The position numbers and the translations under genes were made by a program. Below the pieces are notes generated by a model that saw only the letters and a list, made by a program, of their open reading frames with translations, was not told the DNA's origin and searched no databases. From JBBDWJ01 sp040902925 (lineage in GTDB: Bacteria; Acidobacteriota; Terriglobia; Bryobacterales; UBA6623), in the NCBI GenBank assembly GCA_040902925.1, contig JBBDWJ010000221.1, positions 1-20,126 of the forward strand: a DNA stretch of 20,126 nt, written 5' to 3'. Within the stretch, counting starts at the first letter, position 1. The number at the start of each line of letters is the position of its first letter. Positions 1-8,128 of the stretch are shown one piece after another.

Positions 1-370
1 TTCCGCTATTTTTTAGACGAAGCCGCACCGATGCCACTGCCGGCAAGCGGGGCGCGCCGGCGTTCTCTGTTCTTGAGCCGCTACAAGTTCCCCTCACCAC
101 CAGTTCTCGAAAGAACAGTAACTTCGTGGGCGGTTGCCTCGCCCAGGCTTTTGCGCGCGCCATTGTGGTAGGTTGGGGCGACTGATCGCTAACTCTCGCC
201 GACGGCCAGCATCAAGCCGCTGTTTCGACTAGGGGTATCGGGCTTTAAACCCATCGTGGGTCCAGCGCCGGGGATTGCCGCCGGGGATTGCGCTGGCGGC
301 GTCGGCTGCTGGCTGTGCCCGGCTCCGAATTTTTGAAAGGAATCACCAAGTTCGCTTGGGTAGACCAACC
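1..370. other. No convincing gene at left edge
   Basis: An open frame runs from base 1 to a TAG near base 171 on the plus strand, and a minus-strand frame opens at an ATG near 166 and runs off the left edge. Neither has a recognisable motif or a ribosome site, so neither is called. A 12-nt direct repeat (GCCGGGGATTGC at 267-278 and 280-291) sits inside a short inverted repeat (CCAGCG 262-267, CGCTGG 291-296) about 75 bases before the first real gene. Its meaning is unknown. Confidence 0.4.
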
Positions 371-2110
371 ATGAACCATCGCGCCATACTCGTGTGCCTA
401 CCGCTGGCGCTGTTCGTGCTGGGGTGCCAAAGCGAACCTTCCCCGACGCAGGTCTATCACAACGGCAACATTGTCACCGTCGATCCGCAGTTTCGCAGCG
501 TCGAAGCCATCGCTGTTCGCGACGATACGATTCTGGCGGCCGGCACGGATGAGGAAATCCTCGCTCTCGCAGGTTCGGGGACCGAGAGGATCGATCTCGA
601 CGGCAAGACCGTGCTGCCCGGGCTGATGGATTCGCATTCTCACGCACCCAGCGCGGCGATGTATGAGTTCCCGCAGCCGGTCCCCGATATGGAGACCATC
701 GGCGACGTTCTGGCCTACATTCAGTCCCGGGGCGACCTGCTCGAGACGGGGCAGTGGATTCAGTTGTCGCAGGTGTTCATCACACGCTTGCGCGAGCAGC
801 GCTACCCGACGCGCGCCGAGCTGGATAAAGCCGCACCGGGCAATCCCGTTGCGTTCCGCACCGGCCCCGACGCCTCGCTGAACTCGCTGGCGCTTTCGAT
901 GAGCGGCATCGACAAGGATTTTCGCGTGCGCGAAGGGGAACCTTGCCGCGTCGAACGCGATGCCGCCGGCGAGCCGACGGGTATCCTGCGCAATTGCTCG
1001 CAGTACATCCAGTACCGCTCGATCGAGCGCGAGCCGAGCGAACAAGACCGCCTCGATCGGCTGAAGGAGCTTCTCGCCGATTACAACGCGGTCGGCCTCA
1101 CCAGCATTGTGGACGCCGACACCAGCGACAGCGAAGTCGAGCTCTACCGCAAGCTGCGCGACCGCAATGAGTTGAGCTGCCGCACCTACATGATGCTGGG
1201 CGTCGACGCCAGCGCCCCGTTGAACGAGATTGAAGCGCGCATCCAGCAGGCCGCGCAAGACCCGCTTCACGAACGCAGCGACATGCTGTGGCTGCGCGGC
1301 GTCAAGAGCTATCTCGACGGCGGCATGCTGACCGGCAGCGCCTATATGCGGGAGCCGTGGGGAGTCAGCAAGATCTATTCCATTCAAGACCCGGCCTACC
1401 GCGGCGTGTTGTTCATCCAGCCGGAAAAGCTTTACGAGATCGCCAAGCTTGCTTTGTCGAACGACTTGCAGTTCACGGCGCATTCGGTCGGCGACGGCGC
1501 CGTACACAACATGATCGACGCCTACACGCGCATCAACGAAAACGATTTCCCTGTTCGCGACCGGCGGCCGAGCATCACGCACGCCAACTTTATGAGCGCC
1601 GAGGCGATCCAGAAGATGAAGGAACTGGGCGTGGTCGCCAACTTGCAGCCGGACTGGCTCTATCTCGACGGCGCCACGCTGCGCAAGCAGTTCGGCGACG
1701 AACGGCTGACGTATTTCCAGCCCTACAAGACGCTGTTCGAGCAGAATGTCATCGTCGGCGGGGGATCCGACCATATGCAGAAAATCGGCAGCCTCCGCTC
1801 GATCAACCAATACAATCCGTTTCTGGGTATGTGGATCACGCTGACCCGGCAGCCGCGCTGGACCGACGAGCCGCTGCACACCGAACAGAACCTCACGCGC
1901 GAGCAAGCGATCCGGCTTTATACCATCAACAACGCTTTTTTGACCTTCTCGGAGGACAGAAAAGGATCGCTCGAACCCGGCAAGCTGGCCGACTTTATCG
2001 TGCTCGACCGCGATATCCTGACCTGCCCTCTGGATGAGGTCAAAGACATTCAGGTGGAGCAGACCTACCTGGGAGGGAAGCGGATTTACATGCGGGCGGA
2101 TGGCTCCTGA
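371..2110 (+). CDS. Exported amidohydrolase lipoprotein (YtcJ-like, amidohydrolase 3 family)
   Basis: A 579-aa zinc-type amidohydrolase; substrate unknown. The ATG at 371 is preferred over the upstream in-frame ATG at 275 because it gives a clean lipoprotein signal: basic MNHR, a hydrophobic stretch, then LFVLGC with the lipidated Cys at residue 19. The mature protein would therefore be membrane-anchored outside the cytoplasm. Amidohydrolase landmarks appear in order: DSHSH (H89, H91), the metal-bridging Lys in VKSYLDGG (K312), H371 in FTAHSVGDGA, H404 in ITHAN, and the catalytic Asp in GGGSDH (D467). A C-terminal EPGKLADFIVLDRD strand completes the composite beta-sandwich. Length is normal for YtcJ-like enzymes, which resemble N-substituted formamide deformylase. 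No Shine-Dalgarno is obvious before either start. The gene seems monocistronic: 279 bases separate it from the next start. Family assignment is firm; the reaction is not. Confidence 0.9.
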   Translation: MNHRAILVCLPLALFVLGCQSEPSPTQVYHNGNIVTVDPQFRSVEAIAVRDDTILAAGTDEEILALAGSGTERIDLDGKTVLPGLMDSHSHAPSAAMYEFPQPVPDMETIGDVLAYIQSRGDLLETGQWIQLSQVFITRLREQRYPTRAELDKAAPGNPVAFRTGPDASLNSLALSMSGIDKDFRVREGEPCRVERDAAGEPTGILRNCSQYIQYRSIEREPSEQDRLDRLKELLADYNAVGLTSIVDADTSDSEVELYRKLRDRNELSCRTYMMLGVDASAPLNEIEARIQQAAQDPLHERSDMLWLRGVKSYLDGGMLTGSAYMREPWGVSKIYSIQDPAYRGVLFIQPEKLYEIAKLALSNDLQFTAHSVGDGAVHNMIDAYTRINENDFPVRDRRPSITHANFMSAEAIQKMKELGVVANLQPDWLYLDGATLRKQFGDERLTYFQPYKTLFEQNVIVGGGSDHMQKIGSLRSINQYNPFLGMWITLTRQPRWTDEPLHTEQNLTREQAIRLYTINNAFLTFSEDRKGSLEPGKLADFIVLDRDILTCPLDEVKDIQVEQTYLGGKRIYMRADGS

Positions 2111-2389
2111 CGAAATCGTCGCCGCGCCTTCGTTCCGCACGCTGCGTTCCAACCGCTCCCGCCGCGCCAGCCTTCACCCATGGCCTGCCCAAGCATGAGC
2201 GGGTGGATAATGGTTATATCCGGCCCACGTTCGGCCGGTCCCCAACTGAGCACGTCGCCGCTACGTTTCATCGGAGGCCCCGGGTCGCTCAGCGGATCAG
2301 GCAGCTTGACTGGCAGGCGCATTGGTCATGCTGGAATCCGTTGCGGCGAACGTTTGTTTCTCCCTCTCCCGGAGGGTAGTTTGGAGTTT

Positions 2390-4021
2390 ATGAAAAAGGA
2401 AGTGTGGGGCTGGGCCCTTCTGGCTTTCGCCGTTGTCACATTGAATTGTGTTCGCCTCGGCGGACCGATCCTCGCCGACGATAGCTTTCAGTACCTGAGC
2501 ATTGCCGAGAACCTCGCGGCGGGGAACGGCATCCGCACGTCGATTGTTCATTTTGATACGGAGCGCTCGCACGGCGAGCTGCCGGCGCCGATGACCTGGT
2601 TTCCGGCAGGCTATCCGGCTGCGATGGCGGTGCTATCGTTGATGGGGATTCCCCGGCACTGGGCAGGCTTCGGTGTATCGAGCCTTTCGCTGGCCGCGTT
2701 GGTGCTGGTTATAGCCTGGTTGTGCTCGTGGTACCGGCTGAGCGCGCTTGCCACGCGACTCGTTTTGTTCTTACTGATCGCGAACAGTTGGACCCTGCTC
2801 TACAGCGGCGGGGTTTTGACGGAGTCGGTGTTTACGGCGGTTTCGATCGGCGCGATCGCCGTGCTCGCCGCGGTGTCGGAGCAGACGGGAAAGCCAGGGC
2901 AGGCAAACCGGATTGGACTCTGGGCGCTTTGCGGCCTGCTGATTGGCATCTCGTCCTGGGCGCGCTACGCCGGCGTGTTTTTGTACGCGAGCCTCGGGCT
3001 TTTCCTGGCGATCGAGGTGGTGCTTGGTGGGCGGCGGGATCTTCGCGGCCCGATCGCCGCGGTGGTGACGGCGACAATTCCGCTGGCGGTTCTGCTGCTG
3101 CGCAACGTGCTTTTGGTGGGGAACTGGAGAGGCGGGAATTCGATTGATTCTTCCACTTCCGTCCCCGAGCTCGTGAGGGATGCCTTCGTCACCGCATACG
3201 AGCTGTTTTTCGGAGAGCTTGTGCGAGCGCGCTTTGGCGTCGCCGAAGTGCTGGTGGTTTTGTCAGCGGGCGTCTGCGGAATTGTTGTCATCCGGACCGC
3301 GCTCAAGCATCGCGAGGCCATCGCTCGCGAACTCGCAGGCCGGCCAAGCTTGTTGCCCGTGCTCACCTACGTCGGCGTCTATATCGGGGCGTTGGTTTAT
3401 CTGTCATTTTTCTCGCAGCTAGGGTTCAGCTATCGCTATTGCTATCCTTTCCTGCCGCTGTTGCTGGTGCTGATCGGGCTTCTGGTTGCGGTGGCCGCTC
3501 CTCACATGAGGCGGTCTTTGTCCGGCAGGGCCGCCGCCGCCGCGGCTGTTGCTTTGCTGGGCTGCTACGTGTTCCTCAATGTACGTAACACGCTACAGCC
3601 TTGGTCCAGCGGGTCGCTTTTCGCGGACCGCCGCGTAACGGTGTATTTTGAAGCGCCGATGCCTTCAGGAGGGTCGCTACGGAGTTGGATGGAGGCCAAC
3701 GTGCCAGCCGACCGCGCTATCGCAGCCGCCAACGGTCAAGCTACAGCCTACGTCTTGCGCCGCAAGACGGTCAGCATGATCGCACATGACAACAGCGCGT
3801 ACACTTGGGAGGAGCGGGAGGTGCGGGAAGTGATGACGCGGTTTCGCGCGGACTTCTTGATCCTCTATCCGCAGGCGCCTTCCCGTGCGGCTCCGCAAGT
3901 CCAGAACGAGTCGAAGTTTCTTGGGGCCCTGGCGCAGGGGCGAAAGACCGCGAAATGGCTTCTGCTGGCCGCTGAGAATCCGTTTGTGAAGGTGTTCCGG
4001 CGGAAAGCGGCTTCCCGCTGA
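2390..4021 (+). CDS. GT-C family membrane glycosyltransferase (ArnT/PMT-like)
   Basis: A 543-aa polytopic membrane protein. The ATG at 2390 begins MKKEVWGWALL with GGAG three bases upstream and GGAGGG at 2371; the longer upstream frame (from 2180) has no signal features. TM1 spans about residues 6-23 and is followed by DDSFQYLSIAENLAAGNG. The paired acidic residues (D30, D31) sit in the first extracytoplasmic loop, the hallmark of GT-C enzymes that use polyprenyl-phosphate sugars. Further hydrophobic segments fill residues about 65-400, and a soluble C-terminal region of about 120 residues (from about 415, SGSLFADRRVTVYFEA) lies outside the membrane. The family (PMT, ArnT and related) transfers a sugar from a lipid carrier to protein or lipid A. 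The acceptor here cannot be predicted. No functional partner is adjacent, and the downstream riboswitch gene has its own leader. Confidence 0.72.
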   Translation: MKKEVWGWALLAFAVVTLNCVRLGGPILADDSFQYLSIAENLAAGNGIRTSIVHFDTERSHGELPAPMTWFPAGYPAAMAVLSLMGIPRHWAGFGVSSLSLAALVLVIAWLCSWYRLSALATRLVLFLLIANSWTLLYSGGVLTESVFTAVSIGAIAVLAAVSEQTGKPGQANRIGLWALCGLLIGISSWARYAGVFLYASLGLFLAIEVVLGGRRDLRGPIAAVVTATIPLAVLLLRNVLLVGNWRGGNSIDSSTSVPELVRDAFVTAYELFFGELVRARFGVAEVLVVLSAGVCGIVVIRTALKHREAIARELAGRPSLLPVLTYVGVYIGALVYLSFFSQLGFSYRYCYPFLPLLLVLIGLLVAVAAPHMRRSLSGRAAAAAAVALLGCYVFLNVRNTLQPWSSGSLFADRRVTVYFEAPMPSGGSLRSWMEANVPADRAIAAANGQATAYVLRRKTVSMIAHDNSAYTWEEREVREVMTRFRADFLILYPQAPSRAAPQVQNESKFLGALAQGRKTAKWLLLAAENPFVKVFRRKAASR

Positions 4022-4070
4022 TAGGTTTGAGCTGAGTAGTTTGATTTGTTCGGCTAAGGCGCGATTGTTA

Positions 4071-4132
4071 AGGCAAAAGGCAAAGTGCAAAAGGCAACAG
4101 GCAAAGCGCCGCAGGCGGAGGGCCCGAGGCAA
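4071..4132 (+). repeat. Low-complexity AGGCAA repeats
   Basis: Five exact AGGCAA units start at 4071, 4078, 4092, 4099 and 4127, with diverged units between. This purine-rich slippage-prone stretch lies between the glycosyltransferase stop and the riboswitch promoter region. There is no coding sense. Confidence 0.6.
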
Positions 4133-4165
4133 CGGGCAAGGCCCAAAAGCGCAAGAGTCCCGCCG

Positions 4166-4194
4166 TTGACAACGCTTGACGGCGTAGGTTAGCT
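4166..4194 (+). promoter_or_regulatory. Possible promoter for the cobalamin riboswitch transcript
   Basis: A perfect -35-like TTGACA lies at 4166-4171. A 17-base spacer leads to a poor -10 (TTAGCT, 4189-4194), and TAGGTT at 4185 is spaced too tightly. Transcription must start upstream of the aptamer at about 4223, which fits. A small hairpin (GATAGC 4201-4206 with GCTATC 4217-4222) would lie in the leader. Confidence 0.3.
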
Positions 4195-4222
4195 TCGAGA
4201 GATAGCGGTTCTTACTGCTATC

Positions 4223-4405
4223 CAACTTTAGGTGCCCATAAGGGCGTAACAGGGAAGCCGGTGAAATGCCGGCGCGGTCCCGCCACTGTATGTGGGAAGC
4301 GGTTTCCCCTTAAGCCACTCGGCGGTCATGCCGGGGAAGGCTGGAAATCGCGTAGGCAGCGACGCTGCCTGAACCCACGAGCCAGGAGACCTACCTGAAG
4401 TCGGT
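4223..4405 (+). promoter_or_regulatory. Cobalamin (AdoCbl-type) riboswitch aptamer
   Basis: The conserved blocks of the B12 riboswitch occur in order: AGGTGCCC near 4230, GGGAAGCCGGTGAAATGCCG at 4252-4271, GCGGTCCCGCCACTGTA at 4274-4290, a GCCACTC/GGGGAAGG block near 4314-4340, and the B12 box GAGCCAGGAGACCTACCT at 4379-4396. ACTT near 4225 and AAGT near 4398 can close the P1 helix. The family binds adenosyl- or other cobalamins and lowers expression of B12 uptake or synthesis genes. It lies about 95 bases before a TonB-dependent receptor start, so it very probably controls cobalamin uptake. Confidence 0.96.
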
Positions 4406-4415
4406 TTGTATTCAC

Positions 4416-4493
4416 TCTCCGCGGGAGACGGAATTTGTGATGCCGACTTACCACCACCGGCAGCGTAGCTTTCGCTCTCGCCGAGAGCGGAGG
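4416..4493 (+). promoter_or_regulatory. Riboswitch expression platform with alternative hairpins around the ribosome site
   Basis: Between the B12 box and the receptor ATG are two local hairpins: TCTCC/GGAGA (4416-4420 with 4424-4428) and CGCTCTC/GAGAGCG (4473-4479 with 4483-4489, 3-nt loop). The second ends on the first G of the Shine-Dalgarno GGAGG (4489-4493). CTCCGC (4417-4422) is also exactly complementary to GCGGAG (4487-4492), so a long-range pairing could mask the ribosome site when the local hairpins are open. No poly-U tract is present, which points to translational control. The switching model is inferred. Confidence 0.5.
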
Positions 4494-4498
4494 TTCTC

Positions 4499-6946
4499 AT
4501 GCAGCCGATTCCCAATCACCGGGTGCGGAAGACACCCCGGCAGTGCTTCGTTTTGCTCTGTTTTCTGCTGACGCCGTCCTGGCTTTTCGCTCAGTCAGCA
4601 ACCATTCGAGGCGCCGTTAGCGATGCGCAAGGCAATGCCGTCGCGGGCGCCGCGGTGCGGCTCTATGCGCGAAGCAGCGCCGCGGCCATTGTCACCACCA
4701 GCGCCGGGGATGGTTCGTATCTCGTGACCGCCACGCCCGGCGCCTATCTGCTCGAAGTCGAGGCGCCCGAGTTCGGTCTCGCCACGATCAACCACGTTCA
4801 GTTGGAAGCCGGCAGGGATTCCGTTCATGACGTCGCGCTGACGCTTTCCAGTCTTCGCACGCGCATTGTCGTCACCGCCAGCGGCAACGCCGAGCGAGTC
4901 GAAGAAGTTTCCAAGGCCTCCGACGTCGTCGACGCTCAACAGATGCGCGACCGCCAGGAGTATCTTCTGGCGGAAGGGCTGCGCGGCGTGCCCGGGCTGC
5001 GCGTGCAGCAGCTCGGTGGCCCGGGCAGCCAGACTTCAATCAAGATGCGCGGCCTTCGCAGCTACGATACAGCCATCCTGATCGACGGGTTGCGATTTCG
5101 TGACGCCGCGTCGACGCAGTCCGACGCCAGCGCTTTTCTGCAGGATCTTGCGGTGGTCGACACCGACCGCATCGAGGTCCTGCGCGGCTCCGGGTCGTCG
5201 CTCTATGGCACGCACGCCATGGGCGGCGTGGTGGACATCCAGACCGGCCAGGGCGGCGGCGAGACCCACGGCGAAATCTCGGCCGAAGGCGGCGGGCTCG
5301 GCTTTCTGCGCGGCCTGGCTCGCGCCGGCGGGGGGCTTGCCCAGGACCGCTTCGTCTATAGCGGCGGCGTTTCACACATCAATGTGAGACACGGCGTCGA
5401 TCCGTTTGACCCTTACCGCAACACCACGGGCCAGGGCTTTGCGCGCTACCATCTGACGCCGCGAGTCTCGTTGAGCGGCCGGATTTTTGCCGGCAATACT
5501 TTCGTGGCAACGAACGAAAGCCCTACAGTGGACGACGCGCTGGTTGCGAATCACCCCGCCAGCGGTCCCGTGCCGGCCATCGGGCTTCCCAGCGGCCAAC
5601 TGCGGCTCTATGAAGCGGGCACGGCGTTTGATGCCGGTCAGGCAACGTTCATTCCGGCCTTCAACGACCCCGACAATCATCGCGCGTCATCGTTCTTCGC
5701 CGGCGCGCTCGTCTTGGCGCACGAGCTGAGTCCGACGATGTCGTATCGGGTGAGCTATCACGCCGTCGACACACACCGTTCGCATCGCGATGGCCCCGCC
5801 GGGCTGAGCGCTTTTGATCCCATCTTCAGCAGCGACAGCTTGTTTAATGGCCGCATCGATACGCTGCGCGCGCGCGGCGATCACCAGGCGGGCCCGCAAT
5901 CGCTGACCTTCGGCTATGAATTCGAGCGCGAATCCTTCGACAGCCTCAATCGCGACGAGAATCCCGACGCGGTGCAGGCCGTGAACGACTCGGGCAGCAT
6001 TTCGCAGACCAGCCACGCCGCCTTCGTGCAGGACCAATTGCGCCTGTTCGACGGACGGCTGCAGCTTTCGCTTTCCGGACGCGCCCAGGGCTTCCGGCTC
6101 TCAACGCCCGAGTTTCACGGCGGCTCGACGCCGTATGACGGTCTCGAATTTGAATCGCCCGACGCGGCCTTCACGGGAGACGTATCGGCCGCCTACTTCT
6201 TCCGGTCAAGCGGCACCAAGCTTCGCGCCCACGCGGGCAACGCCTATCGCGCTCCCGCGGCGTTCGAACGTCTCGGAGTTTCGTTCTTCGCCGGTTCCGT
6301 CAGTGTGTGGGGCGACCCCGGGCTGAGTCCGGAGCGTTCGGTATCGTTCGACGCGGGTGTGGACCAGTGGCTGGCCGACTCCCGGATACGCCTGAGCGCC
6401 ACGTACTTCTACACGGCCCTGCAAGAAGTGGTCGTGTTCGACTTCGGCATCATCGACCCCGCCCAAGACCCTTATGGCCGTTTTGGCGGTTACCGCAACA
6501 CCGGCGGCGGCTTGGCTCGCGGCCTCGAGTTCAGCGTCTCGGCCACGCCCACAACATCGCTGAATCTAACGGGCTCCTACACCTATACGAATTCCGATTC
6601 GCGCACGCTGACGGCGCCGTCGGAAAACTTTCGCAAGGTGCTGGGCGTTTCCGATCACATGTTTTCGCTGAGCGTCGTGCAGCGTCTCGGCCGATCGGTG
6701 GATGTCGCCTTCGATTTCTACGCGGCCAGCAAATACCCGCTGACGTTTTTCAGCTCACAGCGGTTGTTCGAGTTTGACGGCCCGGTCAAGGCGGATCTGG
6801 CCCTCAACTACACGCGTCCGGTCGGCGAGGGCAAGAGCCTGCGGTTCTACGGCAAGCTCGATAATTTGTTCGACAACACCTACTGGGAAAACGGCTTCAC
6901 GGCCCCCGGAGTGTGGGGCATCGCCGGAGTCGGATTCAACTTCTAG
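4499..6946 (+). CDS. TonB-dependent outer-membrane receptor, probable cobalamin transporter (BtuB-like)
   Basis: An 815-aa outer-membrane receptor for energy-dependent uptake. Substrate is inferred as cobalamin from the riboswitch upstream. The ATG at 4499 has GGAGG five bases upstream. A signal peptide ends near A31 (LTPSWLFA). Residues about 34-115 form a carboxypeptidase-regulatory-like beta-sandwich (ATIRGAVSDAQGNAVAGA through GSYLV). A TonB-box-like RIVVTA follows at about 122-127, resembling the LVVTA of E. coli BtuB. Then comes the plug, with LAEGLRGVPGLRV, MRGLRSYDTAILIDGLR and DTDRIEVLRGSGSSLYGTHA. The rest is a 22-strand-type barrel ending in an aromatic residue (GVGFNF), as outer-membrane assembly requires. 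The N-terminal sandwich is absent from classical BtuB but common in Acidobacteriota and Bacteroidota receptors. No BtuF, BtuC or BtuD genes are adjacent, so the inner-membrane transporter must lie elsewhere. Confidence 0.93.
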   Translation: MQPIPNHRVRKTPRQCFVLLCFLLTPSWLFAQSATIRGAVSDAQGNAVAGAAVRLYARSSAAAIVTTSAGDGSYLVTATPGAYLLEVEAPEFGLATINHVQLEAGRDSVHDVALTLSSLRTRIVVTASGNAERVEEVSKASDVVDAQQMRDRQEYLLAEGLRGVPGLRVQQLGGPGSQTSIKMRGLRSYDTAILIDGLRFRDAASTQSDASAFLQDLAVVDTDRIEVLRGSGSSLYGTHAMGGVVDIQTGQGGGETHGEISAEGGGLGFLRGLARAGGGLAQDRFVYSGGVSHINVRHGVDPFDPYRNTTGQGFARYHLTPRVSLSGRIFAGNTFVATNESPTVDDALVANHPASGPVPAIGLPSGQLRLYEAGTAFDAGQATFIPAFNDPDNHRASSFFAGALVLAHELSPTMSYRVSYHAVDTHRSHRDGPAGLSAFDPIFSSDSLFNGRIDTLRARGDHQAGPQSLTFGYEFERESFDSLNRDENPDAVQAVNDSGSISQTSHAAFVQDQLRLFDGRLQLSLSGRAQGFRLSTPEFHGGSTPYDGLEFESPDAAFTGDVSAAYFFRSSGTKLRAHAGNAYRAPAAFERLGVSFFAGSVSVWGDPGLSPERSVSFDAGVDQWLADSRIRLSATYFYTALQEVVVFDFGIIDPAQDPYGRFGGYRNTGGGLARGLEFSVSATPTTSLNLTGSYTYTNSDSRTLTAPSENFRKVLGVSDHMFSLSVVQRLGRSVDVAFDFYAASKYPLTFFSSQRLFEFDGPVKADLALNYTRPVGEGKSLRFYGKLDNLFDNTYWENGFTAPGVWGIAGVGFNF

Positions 6947-6988
6947 AGTCCAGAAATTCCTTGAGCCCTGCGAGAGCGCCTGCGGCGT

Positions 6989-7173
6989 GGAGCATCGCCG
7001 CGGGCGACCCGAGCCCCACCCGCGAGGGTGGGGTTCCCCTCGCACTGCACCTTCGCCCGTTCAAAATCCGCAAGCCACCCCCCTCGCCTGTTCAGCAGCG
7101 TTGACCGAAGTTGGCGGAGTCGTGTGTACCGCACCCTTGCGGGTGGGGCTCAGATCGCCTGCGGCGATCCTCC
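6989..7173. repeat. Long imperfect inverted repeat
   Basis: Arm 1 (6989-7031) and the reverse complement of arm 2 (7131-7173) match at 37 of 43 positions by hand alignment, with a spacer of about 99 bases. Each arm contains its own small hairpin built on CCCCACCC/GGGTGGGG or its degenerate form. It resembles a pair of REP-type palindromic elements in opposite orientation. Confidence 0.65.
7014..7033 (+). terminator. Strong GC hairpin after the receptor gene
   Basis: CCCCACCC (7014-7021) pairs perfectly with GGGTGGGG (7026-7033) around a GCGA loop, 67 bases past the receptor stop. There is no U tract, only TTCCCCT, so termination or 3'-end protection is possible but unproven. It is also part of the inverted repeat. 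Confidence 0.35.
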
Positions 7174-7465
7174 TATCTTGACGTGCGGACGCCGGTTCGC
7201 TGCGGCGTACGGCGTTTCATGCCGCGGCGTACCCCATACGAAAGGGGTGTTGCGTCTAACCGTTTGCTACGCTGGCTTTTCTGATTCGGGTGCGCTGGCT
7301 TTTCTGATTTGCTACGTCGACGTTCTAATTTGGCTACGCCGGGCGGAGTAGCGGGAATGCTCGAAGAGTGTGCGGGTAACGAAGGGGCGTGGCAGGCAAC
7401 AAGAAGTGCTCGGCAGGGGACTGGCGCGGCGCCGTCAATCCCCCGCTCGGGTTTAGCGAATGGCC

Positions 7466-7663
7466 TTAGTGGCCTTCGCCGATTTTCTCCAGATTCGGCA
7501 GGCCCACATCCGCGGGGTCGAGAGCTTCGATCGGCGGCCCGCCGCCGGAGTCGTCTTTTCCCTGCTTGCGCTGCTCCTTACGAGCCGCCTTGTCGCGGCG
7601 TTTCTCAATGCGCGCGAGTTCCTTTTGACGTTTTTGGAATGTAGTGTTTGATCGACCAGCCAA
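7466..7663 (-). CDS. Small Lys/Arg-rich charged-helix protein
   Basis: A 65-aa unknown protein. It starts at a TTG (7663), supported by AGGAGG (7672-7677) eight bases upstream. Residues about 10-36 form a long charged helix (KRQKELARIEKRRDKAARKE). The C-terminal half is acidic and Gly/Pro-bearing (PPIEALDPADVGLPNLEKIG). It lies 75 bases downstream of the RRM-protein gene on the same strand and is probably cotranscribed, which suggests an RNA- or ribosome-associated role. That role is inference only. No domain is recognised; the basic helix could equally be a nucleic-acid-binding or coiled-coil segment. Confidence 0.7.
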   Translation of the reverse strand: MAGRSNTTFQKRQKELARIEKRRDKAARKEQRKQGKDDSGGGPPIEALDPADVGLPNLEKIGEGH

Positions 7664-7738
7664 AATGCACCCCTCCTCTTCGGCCGCTCGCAGCCAATCC
7701 GCGAATGGCCGACCAATCAGAACGTAGTGTTCGCGCAG

Positions 7739-8128
7739 TTACCAGCGGGGCTCGCGGCCACCACGGCCGCCGCGGCCGCCTCGACCGCCACCGCCGCCTT
7801 CGCCTCGGCCGCCGCCGCCGCCCCCACCATATCCGCCGCCGCCTTCGCCTCGACCACCGCCGCCACCGAATCCGCCGCGTTCCGGCCGCGGACGCGCTTC
7901 GTTGACAACCAGATCACGGCCGCCCAAATTGGTGCCGTTGAGGGCGCCTATGGCCTGTTCGGCCTGGCTGGAGTCGGCCATCTCCACGAAGGCAAAGCCT
8001 CGTGAGCGGCCCGTGTCCCGGTCCGTGACCAGGTGAACCGAAGTTACTTCGCCATGCACTTCGAAGGCGCCTCGAATCTCGTTTTCTGTGGCTGAAAAGT
8101 CGAGATTTCCTACGTACAGACGTTTCAT
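7739..8128 (-). CDS. RRM-type glycine-rich RNA-binding protein
   Basis: A 129-aa protein. The start at 8128 (MKRLYVGNLDFSATE) has a GGAGGA site just upstream; the longer frame from 8161 adds only MPLPISRGGSR. Residues 1-82 form one RNA recognition motif with RNP2 (LYVGNL, about 4-9) and RNP1 (RGFAFVEM, about 43-50) intact. Residues about 87-129 are a Gly/Arg-rich low-complexity tail ending in REPRW. Bacterial homologues in cyanobacteria and Acidobacteriota bind single-stranded RNA and are often cold- or stress-induced; the Gly/Arg tail may promote RNA binding or assembly. The tail's GC-rich codons leave long open frames on the opposite strand, which are shadows. The gene heads a likely two-gene unit with the small basic protein. 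Function is firm at family level only. Confidence 0.93.
   Translation of the reverse strand: MKRLYVGNLDFSATENEIRGAFEVHGEVTSVHLVTDRDTGRSRGFAFVEMADSSQAEQAIGALNGTNLGGRDLVVNEARPRPERGGFGGGGGRGEGGGGYGGGGGGGRGEGGGGGRGGRGGRGGREPRW

Larger units (their letters stand above)
6947..7465. other. Intergenic region with repeat arms, no gene seen
   Basis: This space lies between the receptor and a minus-strand gene that converges on it. Besides the inverted repeat at 6989-7173 I see only fragmentary open frames that shift over the repeats, with no start signal or motif. A short direct duplication, CTGGCTTTTCTGATT, occurs at 7271-7285 and 7292-7306. Confidence 0.4.

Noticed and set aside
398..2152. 584-codon minus-strand frame opposite the amidohydrolase
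   Set aside because: It is a GC-skew shadow: no domain is recognisable, while the plus-strand frame carries all amidohydrolase motifs and a lipobox.
2180..2389. 70-codon upstream extension of the glycosyltransferase
   Set aside because: It has no ribosome site and no hydrophobic start; the ATG at 2390 begins a natural membrane-protein N-terminus with GGAG upstream.
7739..8005. Ala-rich plus-strand frame opposite the RRM gene
   Set aside because: It is an artefact of the Gly codons of the RRM tail read on the other strand.
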